Below, one piece after another: positions 8,674 through 16,186 of a DNA stretch of 41,114 bases. Under the pieces are notes generated by a model. The model had not been told where the DNA came from. It was given only the letters and a program-made list of their open reading frames with translations, and did no database searches. Origin of the DNA: a virus. How positions within the stretch are numbered: the stretch's first letter is position 1; the number at the start of each line of letters is the position of its first letter. The stretch is from IMG/VR virus record IMGVR_UViG_3300042541_002435, positions 1 through 41,114 of that record; one strand, written 5' to 3'. The position numbers and the translations under genes were made by a program.

Positions 8674-8832
8674 TTATTTTATTTTTGCTAATTTTACAGT
8701 GTCAAGTGGATTTGTTTTACTATACCTTTCGGTGGTACTCCACTTCATTCCGTCGCTTTTTTCTGTTCTAATTATAAATCCGTTGTCAATTTGTCTAACA
8801 TTATGGGAAACGCTCACTTTTGTCTTTGTCAT
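8674..8832 (-). CDS. small hypothetical protein, 52 residues
   Basis: An ATG at 8832 opens a 52-residue frame that exactly fills the space between the portal stop (8835) and the start of the next gene (8671), with 2 bp on each side. The sequence looks like a short beta-sheet protein (VSHNVRQIDNGFIIRTEKS) followed by a polar tail. The perfect fit into a gap in an otherwise gapless operon is the main support. Function unknown. Confidence 0.65.
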   Translation of the reverse strand: MTKTKVSVSHNVRQIDNGFIIRTEKSDGMKWSTTERYSKTNPLDTVKLAKIK

Positions 8833-8834
8833 AG

Positions 8835-10655
8835 CTATACTGTGGTGTTTTCGGTCACTATATTTGTACTCGACTTTACTGCGAACTCCTTTTTCAAGTT
8901 TTCACTTGCCCCATCTAAGTACTCTTGTGCCTTTATATAAACTAAATCTTTTTGTTCTTTATATGATAATAATAAGAATCCTGTCGTCTCTTCAATACAT
9001 TCAATTAAAATAGCATCAATATTAACCGTAAGCACGTACTTTAAGTCACTCAATGTATCTCTTGCCAAAACCTTCTGCGTGAATGTGTAGGCAGGAAATG
9101 GGTCTAATTTTTCTTTCGCTTTAACTAATAAATAATCGTCAGAATTAATTCCACTTTCTTTTTCTACAAGTTGTTTAACATACTTCATTTTTACCGAGTC
9201 AGGCATATTGTTTGTCCCTGCATCTTTTAATCTATTGTAAAGGCTTTGTGCCGATGTTAGATTAAACTTTTTTGGAACTGTAATGCTTAGCATCTCAGCC
9301 TCAATCGTAGCTTTTGGTAAGTTTTTATACCTCATTTCAATTACCGACTTAACTAAGAAGTCAAGTAGTTCTTCGATATGGTCAGACATAGCGACCATGA
9401 AAGCATATCCTTCTTGCATATCCTTATCCTTTGCGTCACCACTTTGGTTATAAGGAGTAATGATTGAGTTTTCTAATCCGAATGGTCTAAGAGCCAATTT
9501 AATATTCTTGTCAAAACTTTCTGAGAATATCCTTGCACCTGCTTCGGGTCTTGCAATAAAGCCTCCAAACTCATTTGGTAGCTTTTCTGATTTTCCTAAT
9601 GAACCTATATCCATAGGGATAACCATCAAGTCCAATCCACTTCCAGTATGTACTGGCATTCTTTTAGCACCATTACAGGTCGGGCAATCTCTTGCTTTAC
9701 CACCCTTTAAATCCCTAACCTTACCAGTCCCTTTACACTCACCACACTCTACCATGCCTACTCTCCATTCTTGAGATGAAACATGGTGATTATGTTCAAC
9801 GATTAAGTCTTCGTGATTCATTACGGATTCTTTTAGGAATACAAACGAATCGGCAAGGTCTGATGTTCTTAGTTCGTGTCCGTCTTCTGTTTGCTGTTTA
9901 ATCTTTCTGCCAATTTTCTTACATGGTAGAAAAGAAGAGCCGTGAGTTCTAAAACTATTATCAATTTTATTTATATCATACTTATTACTCCCATCTTGAT
10001 AGTACCCAATATGCCTTACAATGCAGTAAGACGTAGTGTCAAAGAAGTAAAAAATATCTCCCTTTTCTCTGATTATAGTCGTCTCGTCTGCCATCATCAA
10101 GTCAGATTTTAACTCTGATTTGATTAGACAGAACTCATTTGCTTTAAAATAAAGAACGTTCTCGGATTTAGCTACAAGATAATAAGGTGCTGCATAAGCA
10201 CCAGTTACCTCGTTTGGAAGAATAGCTAACACGCTATTTGGTTTAATCAAGGTGTCACTCTTGATTGATTCAGCAAATGACTTTAATAAGTTTCTTCCGT
10301 TGTAGTAACCCTTTGTAAAGTAATACTCTGCGGTATCGCTTTTGTTTGGCAACTTTGATTTTTGTGAGAAGAGTACCCTGAAATCTTCACTTGAAAATAC
10401 CTTGTCAATCTGCTTCTCAATTAACCCTAAGAAGCCTTTGACTGGATTTCCAATCTTTTCATAATACTCTTCTCTATATTTCTTCTGTTTTTCCGATTCG
10501 TTTGGTCGCTGAACTCTCATGTATGACGGGTACCCTGACCCAAAGACTTCCGAAAACTCCTCGTCTTCTTTCTCTGCTTCCTTGTAAAAGGGGTCTAAAA
10601 GCGTTTGTCTGTCATTTAAGAATCCTGAGATTAACTCGTCGGTAATTTTAAGCAT
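8835..10655 (-). CDS. putative portal protein with an inserted zinc finger
   Basis: A 606-residue protein in the portal position (upstream of scaffold and capsid) and of portal size, with the long helical C-terminal region expected of the stem/crown. Portals form the dodecameric ring at one vertex through which TerL packs DNA. A DnaJ-type zinc-finger half is embedded mid-protein: C304-GE-C307-KGTGK and C324-PT-C327-NG, spaced 16 residues apart. This insertion is not part of the standard portal fold. The identification as portal is from position, length and general character, not a motif. Confidence 0.7.
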   Translation of the reverse strand: MLKITDELISGFLNDRQTLLDPFYKEAEKEDEEFSEVFGSGYPSYMRVQRPNESEKQKKYREEYYEKIGNPVKGFLGLIEKQIDKVFSSEDFRVLFSQKSKLPNKSDTAEYYFTKGYYNGRNLLKSFAESIKSDTLIKPNSVLAILPNEVTGAYAAPYYLVAKSENVLYFKANEFCLIKSELKSDLMMADETTIIREKGDIFYFFDTTSYCIVRHIGYYQDGSNKYDINKIDNSFRTHGSSFLPCKKIGRKIKQQTEDGHELRTSDLADSFVFLKESVMNHEDLIVEHNHHVSSQEWRVGMVECGECKGTGKVRDLKGGKARDCPTCNGAKRMPVHTGSGLDLMVIPMDIGSLGKSEKLPNEFGGFIARPEAGARIFSESFDKNIKLALRPFGLENSIITPYNQSGDAKDKDMQEGYAFMVAMSDHIEELLDFLVKSVIEMRYKNLPKATIEAEMLSITVPKKFNLTSAQSLYNRLKDAGTNNMPDSVKMKYVKQLVEKESGINSDDYLLVKAKEKLDPFPAYTFTQKVLARDTLSDLKYVLTVNIDAILIECIEETTGFLLLSYKEQKDLVYIKAQEYLDGASENLKKEFAVKSSTNIVTENTTV

Positions 10656-10657
10656 AA

Positions 10658-11662
10658 TTAGTCAGCTATAACTTCTACGGTAAAACATTGACTACCTGAG
10701 ATGCAACAGTCATTTACTACCTCAACAGTAAACTTATACACACCAACAGGAAGTGTTGATGCACCAGTTACTATACCAGTGGTAGAGTCAATTGAGACGT
10801 GTGTTGATGCTGTACCCAATTCGTCTCCACAATCTTTATATAAATAAAAAGATGCACAAGAGGTTAATTCATTAACAGTTGGCGTATAAGTAAAAGCAGT
10901 TCCCTCGGTGAGGCTAAATGCCTTACAAGTACCATTAGAGCCACAAGCCTTAGCTGTAATGCCAGTGAAAGTTGCCACGCCAAACGTGAACTTAGTAGCT
11001 TCTTTTAATTTCTTAATAAAAACTGCTGGATTAGCTGAGTAGTAAAACTTGTCTTTCTTAGAGACATCAGTCAAAGTAATTGAGCCTTTAATAAAGTCAT
11101 TTCTCTCACCTGTTATCTCAAAACCTGCATCTGAAATGTAGATATTGTCATCATCATTTGCATCTTTTACAATAACGCCTTGCTTGAAGAAGTAGATTAC
11201 CGATAAACTCGATGCTCTATCTTGCATACCTGCGATAATGTCAGTATTTGGCAAATAATGTTCCTCTAACATTAATTCGGCTGTGGTTTCTTGGCGAAGT
11301 TTCTTTCTTCCGTCATAAGGAGAACCAGTCTCAGAATTTACGGTAGTAGGCTTTGCACGAGTTCCTTTAGCCAATAAACCTGCGTTTAAGAAGTGAAAAT
11401 ACTCTCCACCTCCATTGCACTCAAACTGTTGGTCACGTAGCCATTGGAGCAATGAGTCAGCATAATTTATCTCTGTTATAACTATTGGGTCTTCTTCTGT
11501 TGAAAGCGAAACAGTATCACCAACTTTTGGCAAAGAAGCCTCTTCAATAAGCCCTACGGCTGCAATTACATTATCAACCTCAACTGAGCTTTCGCAGTAT
11601 TTGGTGAAACAAGTTGCTGATTCTGCATCGCAACATAGTGTTTTAAGAATTTCTAAAGCCAT
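10658..11662 (-). CDS. cysteine-rich virion protein with C-terminal Ig-like domain
   Basis: A 334-residue protein just upstream of the portal (2 bp gap). Residues about 1-230 have no match I recognise. The C-terminal about 85 residues look like an Ig/cadherin-like domain, with a pattern (SIDSTTGIVTGASTLPVGVYKFTVEV) split over strands. Cysteines are frequent at both ends (TLCCD, NDCCISG). Expected to be on the virion, possibly tail or head decoration. Confidence 0.65.
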   Translation of the reverse strand: MALEILKTLCCDAESATCFTKYCESSVEVDNVIAAVGLIEEASLPKVGDTVSLSTEEDPIVITEINYADSLLQWLRDQQFECNGGGEYFHFLNAGLLAKGTRAKPTTVNSETGSPYDGRKKLRQETTAELMLEEHYLPNTDIIAGMQDRASSLSVIYFFKQGVIVKDANDDDNIYISDAGFEITGERNDFIKGSITLTDVSKKDKFYYSANPAVFIKKLKEATKFTFGVATFTGITAKACGSNGTCKAFSLTEGTAFTYTPTVNELTSCASFYLYKDCGDELGTASTHVSIDSTTGIVTGASTLPVGVYKFTVEVVNDCCISGSQCFTVEVIAD

Positions 11663-11727
11663 TATATGTTAATATGGATTTTATTACTAATAATACAATA
11701 AATATACAAAATTTTAAATAAAAAAAC

Positions 11728-11753
11728 AAAAACCACAAAAGATTGTGGTTTTT
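11728..11753 (-). terminator. intrinsic terminator after the 278-residue gene
   Basis: On the minus strand a perfect stem AAAACCACAA / TTGTGGTTTT (11752-11743 with 11738-11729, loop TCTT) is followed by a T-rich tract including seven T in a row. It lies just past the stop of the gene at 11759. Related imperfect copies of the same stem occur at 14084-14107 and 38027-38051. Confidence 0.75.
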
Positions 11754-11758
11754 CAAGT

Positions 11759-12595
11759 TTATGTGTATGAAATTGCAAGGAAAGGATACTCAATTCTACA
11801 AGCAGGATTGTTTACTAACTTGATTCCAAGCGTGTGATTGACAAGCGAGCTAAACGAGCCAATACTTGCCCAATCAGAAAACCAAGCTCCATTGTCTAAG
11901 CGGTATCTTAACTCTCCAAATGCTTCTACATTTAATTTACTTATAGATACTAAGTTTACTCCATCACTCTTTACACTTACATTTAATAATCGAATATGAC
12001 ATCTATTTGAAGGTTCACACTCTTGACAATCTTCTGATACTCTTTTAACCTTAACAATTGAGCTAATTGCCTTACAGGTTGAACTTACGACACTTAATTG
12101 AATTTGCTCTCCAGCTACTAAAGGATTTGACAATTCAATCACTCCAGCTCCGTCTAATACCTTCCCTTCGTCTCCACTCGCTGTTGCTAATCTTGTCCCA
12201 TCTTCCATATCTAAAGAAAAGGGAATATATGTGTCATTTTCGTATAAATCTGAAACAATAACTGGGTTAAAGCAATCATTACAACACGAAGGGAAATTAT
12301 AGATAACCGATGGCTCACTTACTGTTATCTGAAACGAAGCCGCCTGACCAATAACGTCCGCCTCAACTGCTACCTCATCCCCTGCACACAACAAACTTAC
12401 GGAAAAACCAAAAGAGCCGCCTGAATTAGGTGTATAGGAGACTATACTTCCAGCTACTGAATTTATTGTTACATTTATTGGTGTTCCAAAGACAGAATAT
12501 GTTGATGCTACACCGCCACACTCCCCTAATATCAAAGATATATCAAAGATTGATTGTTGCCCTGCAACTTGTGTTTCCTTAATTATATATGCCAT
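11759..12595 (-). CDS. cysteine-rich Ig-like virion protein
   Basis: A 278-residue, beta-rich protein with no membrane segment. Two or three repeats of about 80-90 residues with Ig-like character can be made out (for example NVTINSVAGSIVSYTP, then EQIQLSVVSSTC). Cysteine pairs are common (NFPSCCNDCF, EDCQECEP). It follows the 472-residue gene by 5 bp and is separated from the next gene by a strong terminator. This suggests a stoichiometric break in the operon. Likely a surface or tail component. Confidence 0.6.
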   Translation of the reverse strand: MAYIIKETQVAGQQSIFDISLILGECGGVASTYSVFGTPINVTINSVAGSIVSYTPNSGGSFGFSVSLLCAGDEVAVEADVIGQAASFQITVSEPSVIYNFPSCCNDCFNPVIVSDLYENDTYIPFSLDMEDGTRLATASGDEGKVLDGAGVIELSNPLVAGEQIQLSVVSSTCKAISSIVKVKRVSEDCQECEPSNRCHIRLLNVSVKSDGVNLVSISKLNVEAFGELRYRLDNGAWFSDWASIGSFSSLVNHTLGIKLVNNPACRIEYPFLAISYT

Positions 12596-12600
12596 TTTTT

Positions 12601-14019
12601 TTAATTAATTTTTATCGCCTCTAATATGTAATCTGTATCAGGAAGAATTAAATTTGTTTTTACATTAAACTTCGCATCACTTATCACTCCAATTTCTATT
12701 GGGTGGTCAAATAGTAGTCGAGGGGATTTAAACACCCTTAAAACTCCATTACTAACACCTGTTACGATACCATTCAATTCACCCAGCAAAACACAGTCGG
12801 GCTCGCAAGAAATAGAACCTATGGTTGTTGTTGTTGAATATTGAGGAAACAAAGGCTTCTCGCCATCATTTGGGTCTATATCGTAATAGCTAATTAAGTG
12901 TGCTATATACTTAGTATTCTCCTCAAAATTGGAGCTTTTTATTTGCCAAGCACCTGTACTATTGAGTCCTACTGCTACAACTGGGTCGCCTATATTATAG
13001 GGTGACTTAAAAATAACGACATCGCCTTTTTTTGTAGCAAACCCTATCATTGTTTTTTGATAATCACACTTTAAATTGCATAAGTCGGAACTTGTTACAA
13101 TTGGATGTGAAAATGTTTCGATTACACAACCTTCGTCTTGAATTACAAAATCAACTGGCTCTGAATTTATGTCTCCTGCCTTAGATAACACGATGGAGAT
13201 TTTTTTTTCTTTACTCTTGGTAAAATCTAATCCAGTAAGCGAGAAAGTCCCATTCAGTAATACAGGATTCAAAACAACGGCTGTTGAATACAAAAGATTA
13301 GTTCCATCACAAATACATACAAAAGTACCCTCAGCTACATAGGCAGTAGTTCCATTAATCACAGTCGTACTGCATGAAATTGGTGTAGTAGTTACTATTG
13401 GTGTGGGAATCTTCTCATATTGATATACTAAGGAAATCTCTAAAGCTACATCATCACAGTAAGAATTTCCTTGACTACCAACATCTACTATGAAATCTAT
13501 AACATCTCCTGTTACAAACGGACTTGGAGGGGTGTTTATGTTTGTACGGCTACTCGAAGGTTCAATGAATTGTCTTGCTTGGATAGCAACACCGTTCTTC
13601 ATTATTCGATAGCCAATGTTATCTCCACAATTTAGGTCAGCCCTTTGAATTATTGAGGCGATAGAAATATTTCCACTAAAAGGTATTGTAACCCTAACAC
13701 CTGCATCTTGCCTTACATTATCTACAATGAATGGATGCACATAAATCCCGAATGAAGGGAAAGGTTGAGGAGTAATTTCTGAGTTTGGACTAAGATTCTC
13801 AAAACCTAAATGTGGGTATCTTGTAGTACCTTTCCATACAAGGGGCTTGGTGGTATTAAATGGTTCGCCTGTAAAAGCTGTGCCATCTTCATATCTATAA
13901 TCTGTAAATAAAGTAAAATCACCAGCACTTGTGTAAGAGCCATAGGCAAACACCCCCCCGATAGAAGGATTATTTACTCTATTTATACCATTTTTTAATG
14001 AATATACTACTGATGACAT
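12601..14019 (-). CDS. large beta-rich virion protein, first gene of the late arm
   Basis: A 472-residue protein counted from ATG 14019 (MSSVVYSLKN). A longer frame starts at 14091, but its extra 24 residues are hydrophobic, atypical and lie in the intergenic control region, so I prefer 14019. The sequence is Thr/Ser/Asn-rich with several Cys pairs and Ig-like stretches. Its N-terminal half resembles a jelly-roll or fibre-type beta domain, but I cannot name a family. A tail spike/fibre or vertex protein is plausible. Confidence 0.65.
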   Translation of the reverse strand: MSSVVYSLKNGINRVNNPSIGGVFAYGSYTSAGDFTLFTDYRYEDGTAFTGEPFNTTKPLVWKGTTRYPHLGFENLSPNSEITPQPFPSFGIYVHPFIVDNVRQDAGVRVTIPFSGNISIASIIQRADLNCGDNIGYRIMKNGVAIQARQFIEPSSSRTNINTPPSPFVTGDVIDFIVDVGSQGNSYCDDVALEISLVYQYEKIPTPIVTTTPISCSTTVINGTTAYVAEGTFVCICDGTNLLYSTAVVLNPVLLNGTFSLTGLDFTKSKEKKISIVLSKAGDINSEPVDFVIQDEGCVIETFSHPIVTSSDLCNLKCDYQKTMIGFATKKGDVVIFKSPYNIGDPVVAVGLNSTGAWQIKSSNFEENTKYIAHLISYYDIDPNDGEKPLFPQYSTTTTIGSISCEPDCVLLGELNGIVTGVSNGVLRVFKSPRLLFDHPIEIGVISDAKFNVKTNLILPDTDYILEAIKIN

Positions 14020-14077
14020 GAGAATTTGGGTTTTACAAAATATTTTATAAATATACGAAAAAAAAATGACAAAATAC

Positions 14078-14108
14078 TTGCATAAAACCACAAAGTTTTG
14101 TAGTTTTG
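14078..14108 (+). promoter_or_regulatory. promoter of the tRNA/structured RNA unit
   Basis: -33 TTG (14078-14080), 20 bp spacer and -7 TAGTTTTG (14101-14108) fit the Bacteroidota consensus exactly. An AAAACCACAA / TTGTAGTTTT inverted repeat spans spacer and -7 box, so the promoter can form a hairpin or bind a dimer. It faces right, back to back with the late arm. Confidence 0.75.
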
Positions 14109-14136
14109 TAGTGTCTTAAAGAGTTGAACGATAAAA

Positions 14137-14193
14137 AAGGGTTGGGGTCGCCAAATATTGACTTATAATGTGCGTAGAATAAACTCAACCCTT
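14137..14193 (+). promoter_or_regulatory. leader hairpin before the small HTH-like gene
   Basis: AAGGGTTG (14137-14144) pairs perfectly with CAACCCTT (14186-14193) in the leader, extendable by a G-U and a G-C pair. The hairpin ends 8 bp before the ATG at 14202 and has no T-run, so it may act on translation or RNA stability rather than termination. Confidence 0.5.
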
Positions 14194-14201
14194 AATGCAA
14201 A

Positions 14202-14387
14202 ATGAACGAACTAATTGAAAAACTAAAAGAAAGGAAATATTTGATAAATATTTCTCAATTAGAGCGAGAGTGTTTAATGCCAAACTATTCCATACATAAT
14301 TGTATTAAGAATAAAGGATGCAAGCATTTTCGCAAAAACTCTGAGATAATTAAGAACGTTCTTTTTAAGTATGGAATTGTAATATAG
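14202..14387 (+). CDS. small HTH-like DNA-binding protein
   Basis: A 61-residue protein with the pattern INISQLERECLMPNYSIHNC, resembling short Cro/HTH_3-like proteins in phages of Bacteroidota (sequence-specific helix-turn-helix followed by a basic helix and a KYG ending). It is the first gene of the rightward arm and might regulate the divergent early/late switch. Its stop codon (TAG, 14385-14387) overlaps the first two bases of the downstream tRNA. Confidence 0.6.
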   Translation: MNELIEKLKERKYLINISQLERECLMPNYSIHNCIKNKGCKHFRKNSEIIKNVLFKYGIVI

Positions 14388-14457
14388 CGAGATAGAGCAG
14401 TAGTAGCTCGTCGGACTCATAATCCGAAGGTCGGTGGTGCAAACCCATCTCTCGCTA
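14386..14457 (+). tRNA. tRNA with CAT anticodon (Met or lysidine-type Ile)
   Basis: Cloverleaf: acceptor AGCGAGA/TCTCGCT, D stem GAGC/GCTC, anticodon stem TCGGA/TCCGA with loop CTCATAA (anticodon CAT), T stem GGTGG/CCATC. A1-U72 pairing argues against an initiator tRNA. The D-loop (AGTAGTA) lacks G18G19 and the T-loop (TGCAAAC) lacks U55, so the usual elbow contact is missing. No CCA is encoded. Confidence 0.8.
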
Positions 14458-14958
14458 CTAATCATAAGGTGTCAATGTTGTCAAAGACGCTAAAAAAGAA
14501 TCAAGTGCTAAATACGTAAGTTGCAATGACAAATGTGGCAACAAAGCAGTTGATTATTTATGATTAAATCAAAAACTTCGTCTAATAGCCTTTTGGCTAC
14601 GTGCGTAGGACGCTCAGAGAGCTGGAAAGTTATCCGAACATTGTGTGTGAGTAAATGTGGGTGAGAATCCCTCAGTTTTTGATTACCTCCGAATCCTGCC
14701 CTTTCTTTGAGAAGGGTTTTAAAAAGGATTTCTTGGTTTATCCAGTTAATAAACCAAGAAAATATGATGAGTAAAATCTGAGGCATCAGGTAGGATTTCC
14801 AAGCAGGTTTACGACAAGTTGCTCGATGCTTTGATTTGTTCGATACAAATGCTCATCACAATTTGTTCATCGCCAAAATGGTGAAGTGAAGTGGCTTAGG
14901 GACTTGTTCTTATCGTTCTCGTTGCCTAAAGACGGGTTCTCAATCAAGAATTGAGTTT
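14458..14958 (+). ncRNA. candidate large structured RNA between two tRNAs
   Basis: About 500 nt without a credible frame on either strand but dense in perfect helices. Long ones are 14459-14467/14558-14566 (9 bp), 14567-14577/14674-14684 (11 bp, stacked directly on the first), 14692-14700/14789-14797 (9 bp with one G-U), and 14729-14741/14749-14761 (13 bp). Smaller local hairpins are at 14520/14542, 14586/14599, 14612/14622, 14638/14658, 14778/14789, 14834/14850, 14896/14929 and 14939/14955. Length, complexity and the tRNA-flanked phage setting resemble GOLLD and ROOL RNAs. I cannot confirm homology to either. Confidence 0.65.
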
Positions 14959-15031
14959 GCTCTGTTGGACAAGCGGTTAAGTCACTTGGTTTTCATCCAA
15001 GTCATCAAGGGTTCAAATCCCTTACAGAGTT
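14959..15031 (+). tRNA. tRNA-Glu (TTC)
   Basis: Acceptor GCTCTGT/ACAGAGT (G-U at 1-72), D arm GAC/GTC with GG in the loop, anticodon stem CTTGG/CCAAG with loop TTTTCAT (anticodon TTC), T arm AAGGG/CCCTT with loop TTCAAAT. It follows the structured RNA with only 3 bp between the last helix and the acceptor. No complete CCA is encoded. Confidence 0.9.
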
Positions 15032-15147
15032 CAAGAGTGCTTTTCATGTGGGAAAACCATTTTTTCATTTTAGTTATTTAAGTTTCATATTTGCAGTACG
15101 CTTGAATCTGTTAAATATATTTTTTTTTAAAATTTCTTCCATTTTGT

Positions 15148-15178
15148 TTGTTTATTAAATAATATTTTCGTAACTTTG
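15148..15178 (+). promoter_or_regulatory. promoter of the wHTH gene leader
   Basis: -33 TTG (15148-15150), 20 bp, -7 TAACTTTG (15171-15178). The start should be near 15185, at or just inside segment X of the structured leader. The last part of the spacer and the -7 box (ATTTTCGTAACTTTG) resemble the promoters at 18395 and 21827. Confidence 0.75.
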
Positions 15179-15181
15179 GTA

Positions 15182-15287
15182 TGCGAAAATAATTGGTACG
15201 CCAACACAAAAAATACAGCAATACTCCTTAGCCAATTATTTTCGCAGATTTTTTGGTTATTTCTAAGGGTTTTGCTGTATTTTTTTT
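15182..15287 (+). promoter_or_regulatory. interlocked terminator leader, copy 1
   Basis: Segment X (15182-15196) pairs perfectly, 15 bp, with X' (15232-15246). Segment P (AATACAGCAA 15212-15221 plus CCTTAG 15226-15231) pairs with P' (CTAAGG 15263-15268 plus TTGCTGTATT 15272-15281), followed by a T-run. X' therefore lies in the loop of the P/P' terminator hairpin. X:X' pairing encloses the 5' arm of P and could compete with the terminator or make a pseudoknot. The T-run ends directly at the ATG of the 15288 gene. Copies 2 and 3 precede 38245 and 39037. Confidence 0.7.
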
Positions 15288-16025
15288 ATGCTTAATACAA
15301 GGATATATGTGGAAATGACAAAAAACGCTCTAAAGAGTCAGTTTTCGCCATACCTATTATCTTACTTTAAATTAAGGATATACACTGCTGAAAACAAGTC
15401 TTACGGACAAGTTAAGTTAAGTCAAATTCCAAACATATTAGGCTTATCTGAATCTACCTGTCACAGACATATTAAGGTACTTATTGAAAATGGATATGTT
15501 CTTGAAAAAGGATTATCTATTGAAGTAAAAGCACCAAAGAACCTCTCAAACAAAAAATCACTAAAGTATATAGCTATCGACAGTGAAATCATCAAGGGTT
15601 TCTCTTGGAAGAATATTGCTGAATTTAGAGCTTTACTCGCTGAAATTGTAAAAGAACAATATGAAGCGACAAAGAACTCTATCATCAAAGGATTTAAAGT
15701 TAGAGACAAACAAGGATATAAAGTTAGAGTACAAGACTTAAAACTATTAGAATTTAAAGGGCTTGCGGCACTATCTTTATCAGCCAAACTTTCAAACATC
15801 TCAATTAGAACAGAACAACGTTATCGCTCATTGCAAAAAGTATCCTCTTATACGTCTGAAAAGATATTTATAAACTCAAACGGTGGCGATGGCAGAAAGA
15901 TGGATTTTATAAAATACCTTTCAGACAAAAAGAAGGGTAAATTCATTGAACATAACGATAAGTTATTCTTTTCTTGTGTGTCTGAGAGAGTTTCAGATTT
16001 AAAAATTAACACTTTTAGGCGTTAA
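15288..16025 (+). CDS. winged-helix DNA-binding protein
   Basis: A 245-residue protein. Residues about 35-65 (VKLSQIPNILGLSESTCHRHIKVLIENGYV) form a typical helix-turn-helix plus wing as in replication initiators and MarR/GntR-type regulators. The rest is basic and helical. It is the first sizeable gene of the early arm and is controlled by a structured terminator leader, so a regulatory or replication role is likely. ATG 15288 directly abuts the T-run; an in-frame ATG at 15315 is an alternative start. Confidence 0.7.
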   Translation: MLNTRIYVEMTKNALKSQFSPYLLSYFKLRIYTAENKSYGQVKLSQIPNILGLSESTCHRHIKVLIENGYVLEKGLSIEVKAPKNLSNKKSLKYIAIDSEIIKGFSWKNIAEFRALLAEIVKEQYEATKNSIIKGFKVRDKQGYKVRVQDLKLLEFKGLAALSLSAKLSNISIRTEQRYRSLQKVSSYTSEKIFINSNGGDGRKMDFIKYLSDKKKGKFIEHNDKLFFSCVSERVSDLKINTFRR

Positions 16026-16173
16026 TTCAAATTTTCTGAAAAATATAGTAATAATATGTTATTTAGGTAATTAAAAGGTTTAGGAAACTGAAAAACAATA
16101 ATCTAATAGATTATATAGGACAAAACCTTAAAAATTACATAACTATCTGAAAATCAACACTTTATGATTTTCT
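16007..16173 (+). other. two hairpins around the gap after the wHTH gene
   Basis: ATTAAC...GTTAAT (about 16007-16028) spans the stop of the wHTH gene, and GAAAATCA...TGATTTTC lies about 16151-16174. Both loops contain ACACTTT. Neither has a T-run of terminator strength. No coding frame or clear promoter is visible between 16026 and 16186. Confidence 0.35.
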
Positions 16174-16186
16174 TAACGCTAAAACT

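Noticed and set aside
14274-14465. 63-residue reverse frame across the tRNA
   Set aside because: Covers the tRNA and the HTH-like gene in antisense; shadow frame.
14508-14786. 92-residue reverse frame over the structured RNA
   Set aside because: It runs antisense through several perfect helices, has hydrophobic low-quality sequence and no promoter; the helices explain the sequence better.
14458-14958. Cobalamin riboswitch or group I intron in the structured region
   Set aside because: GGTGAGAATCC near 14660 recalls the cobalamin riboswitch core and some bases recall group I P/Q/R/S parts, but the other required core elements are missing and both flanking tRNAs are intact.
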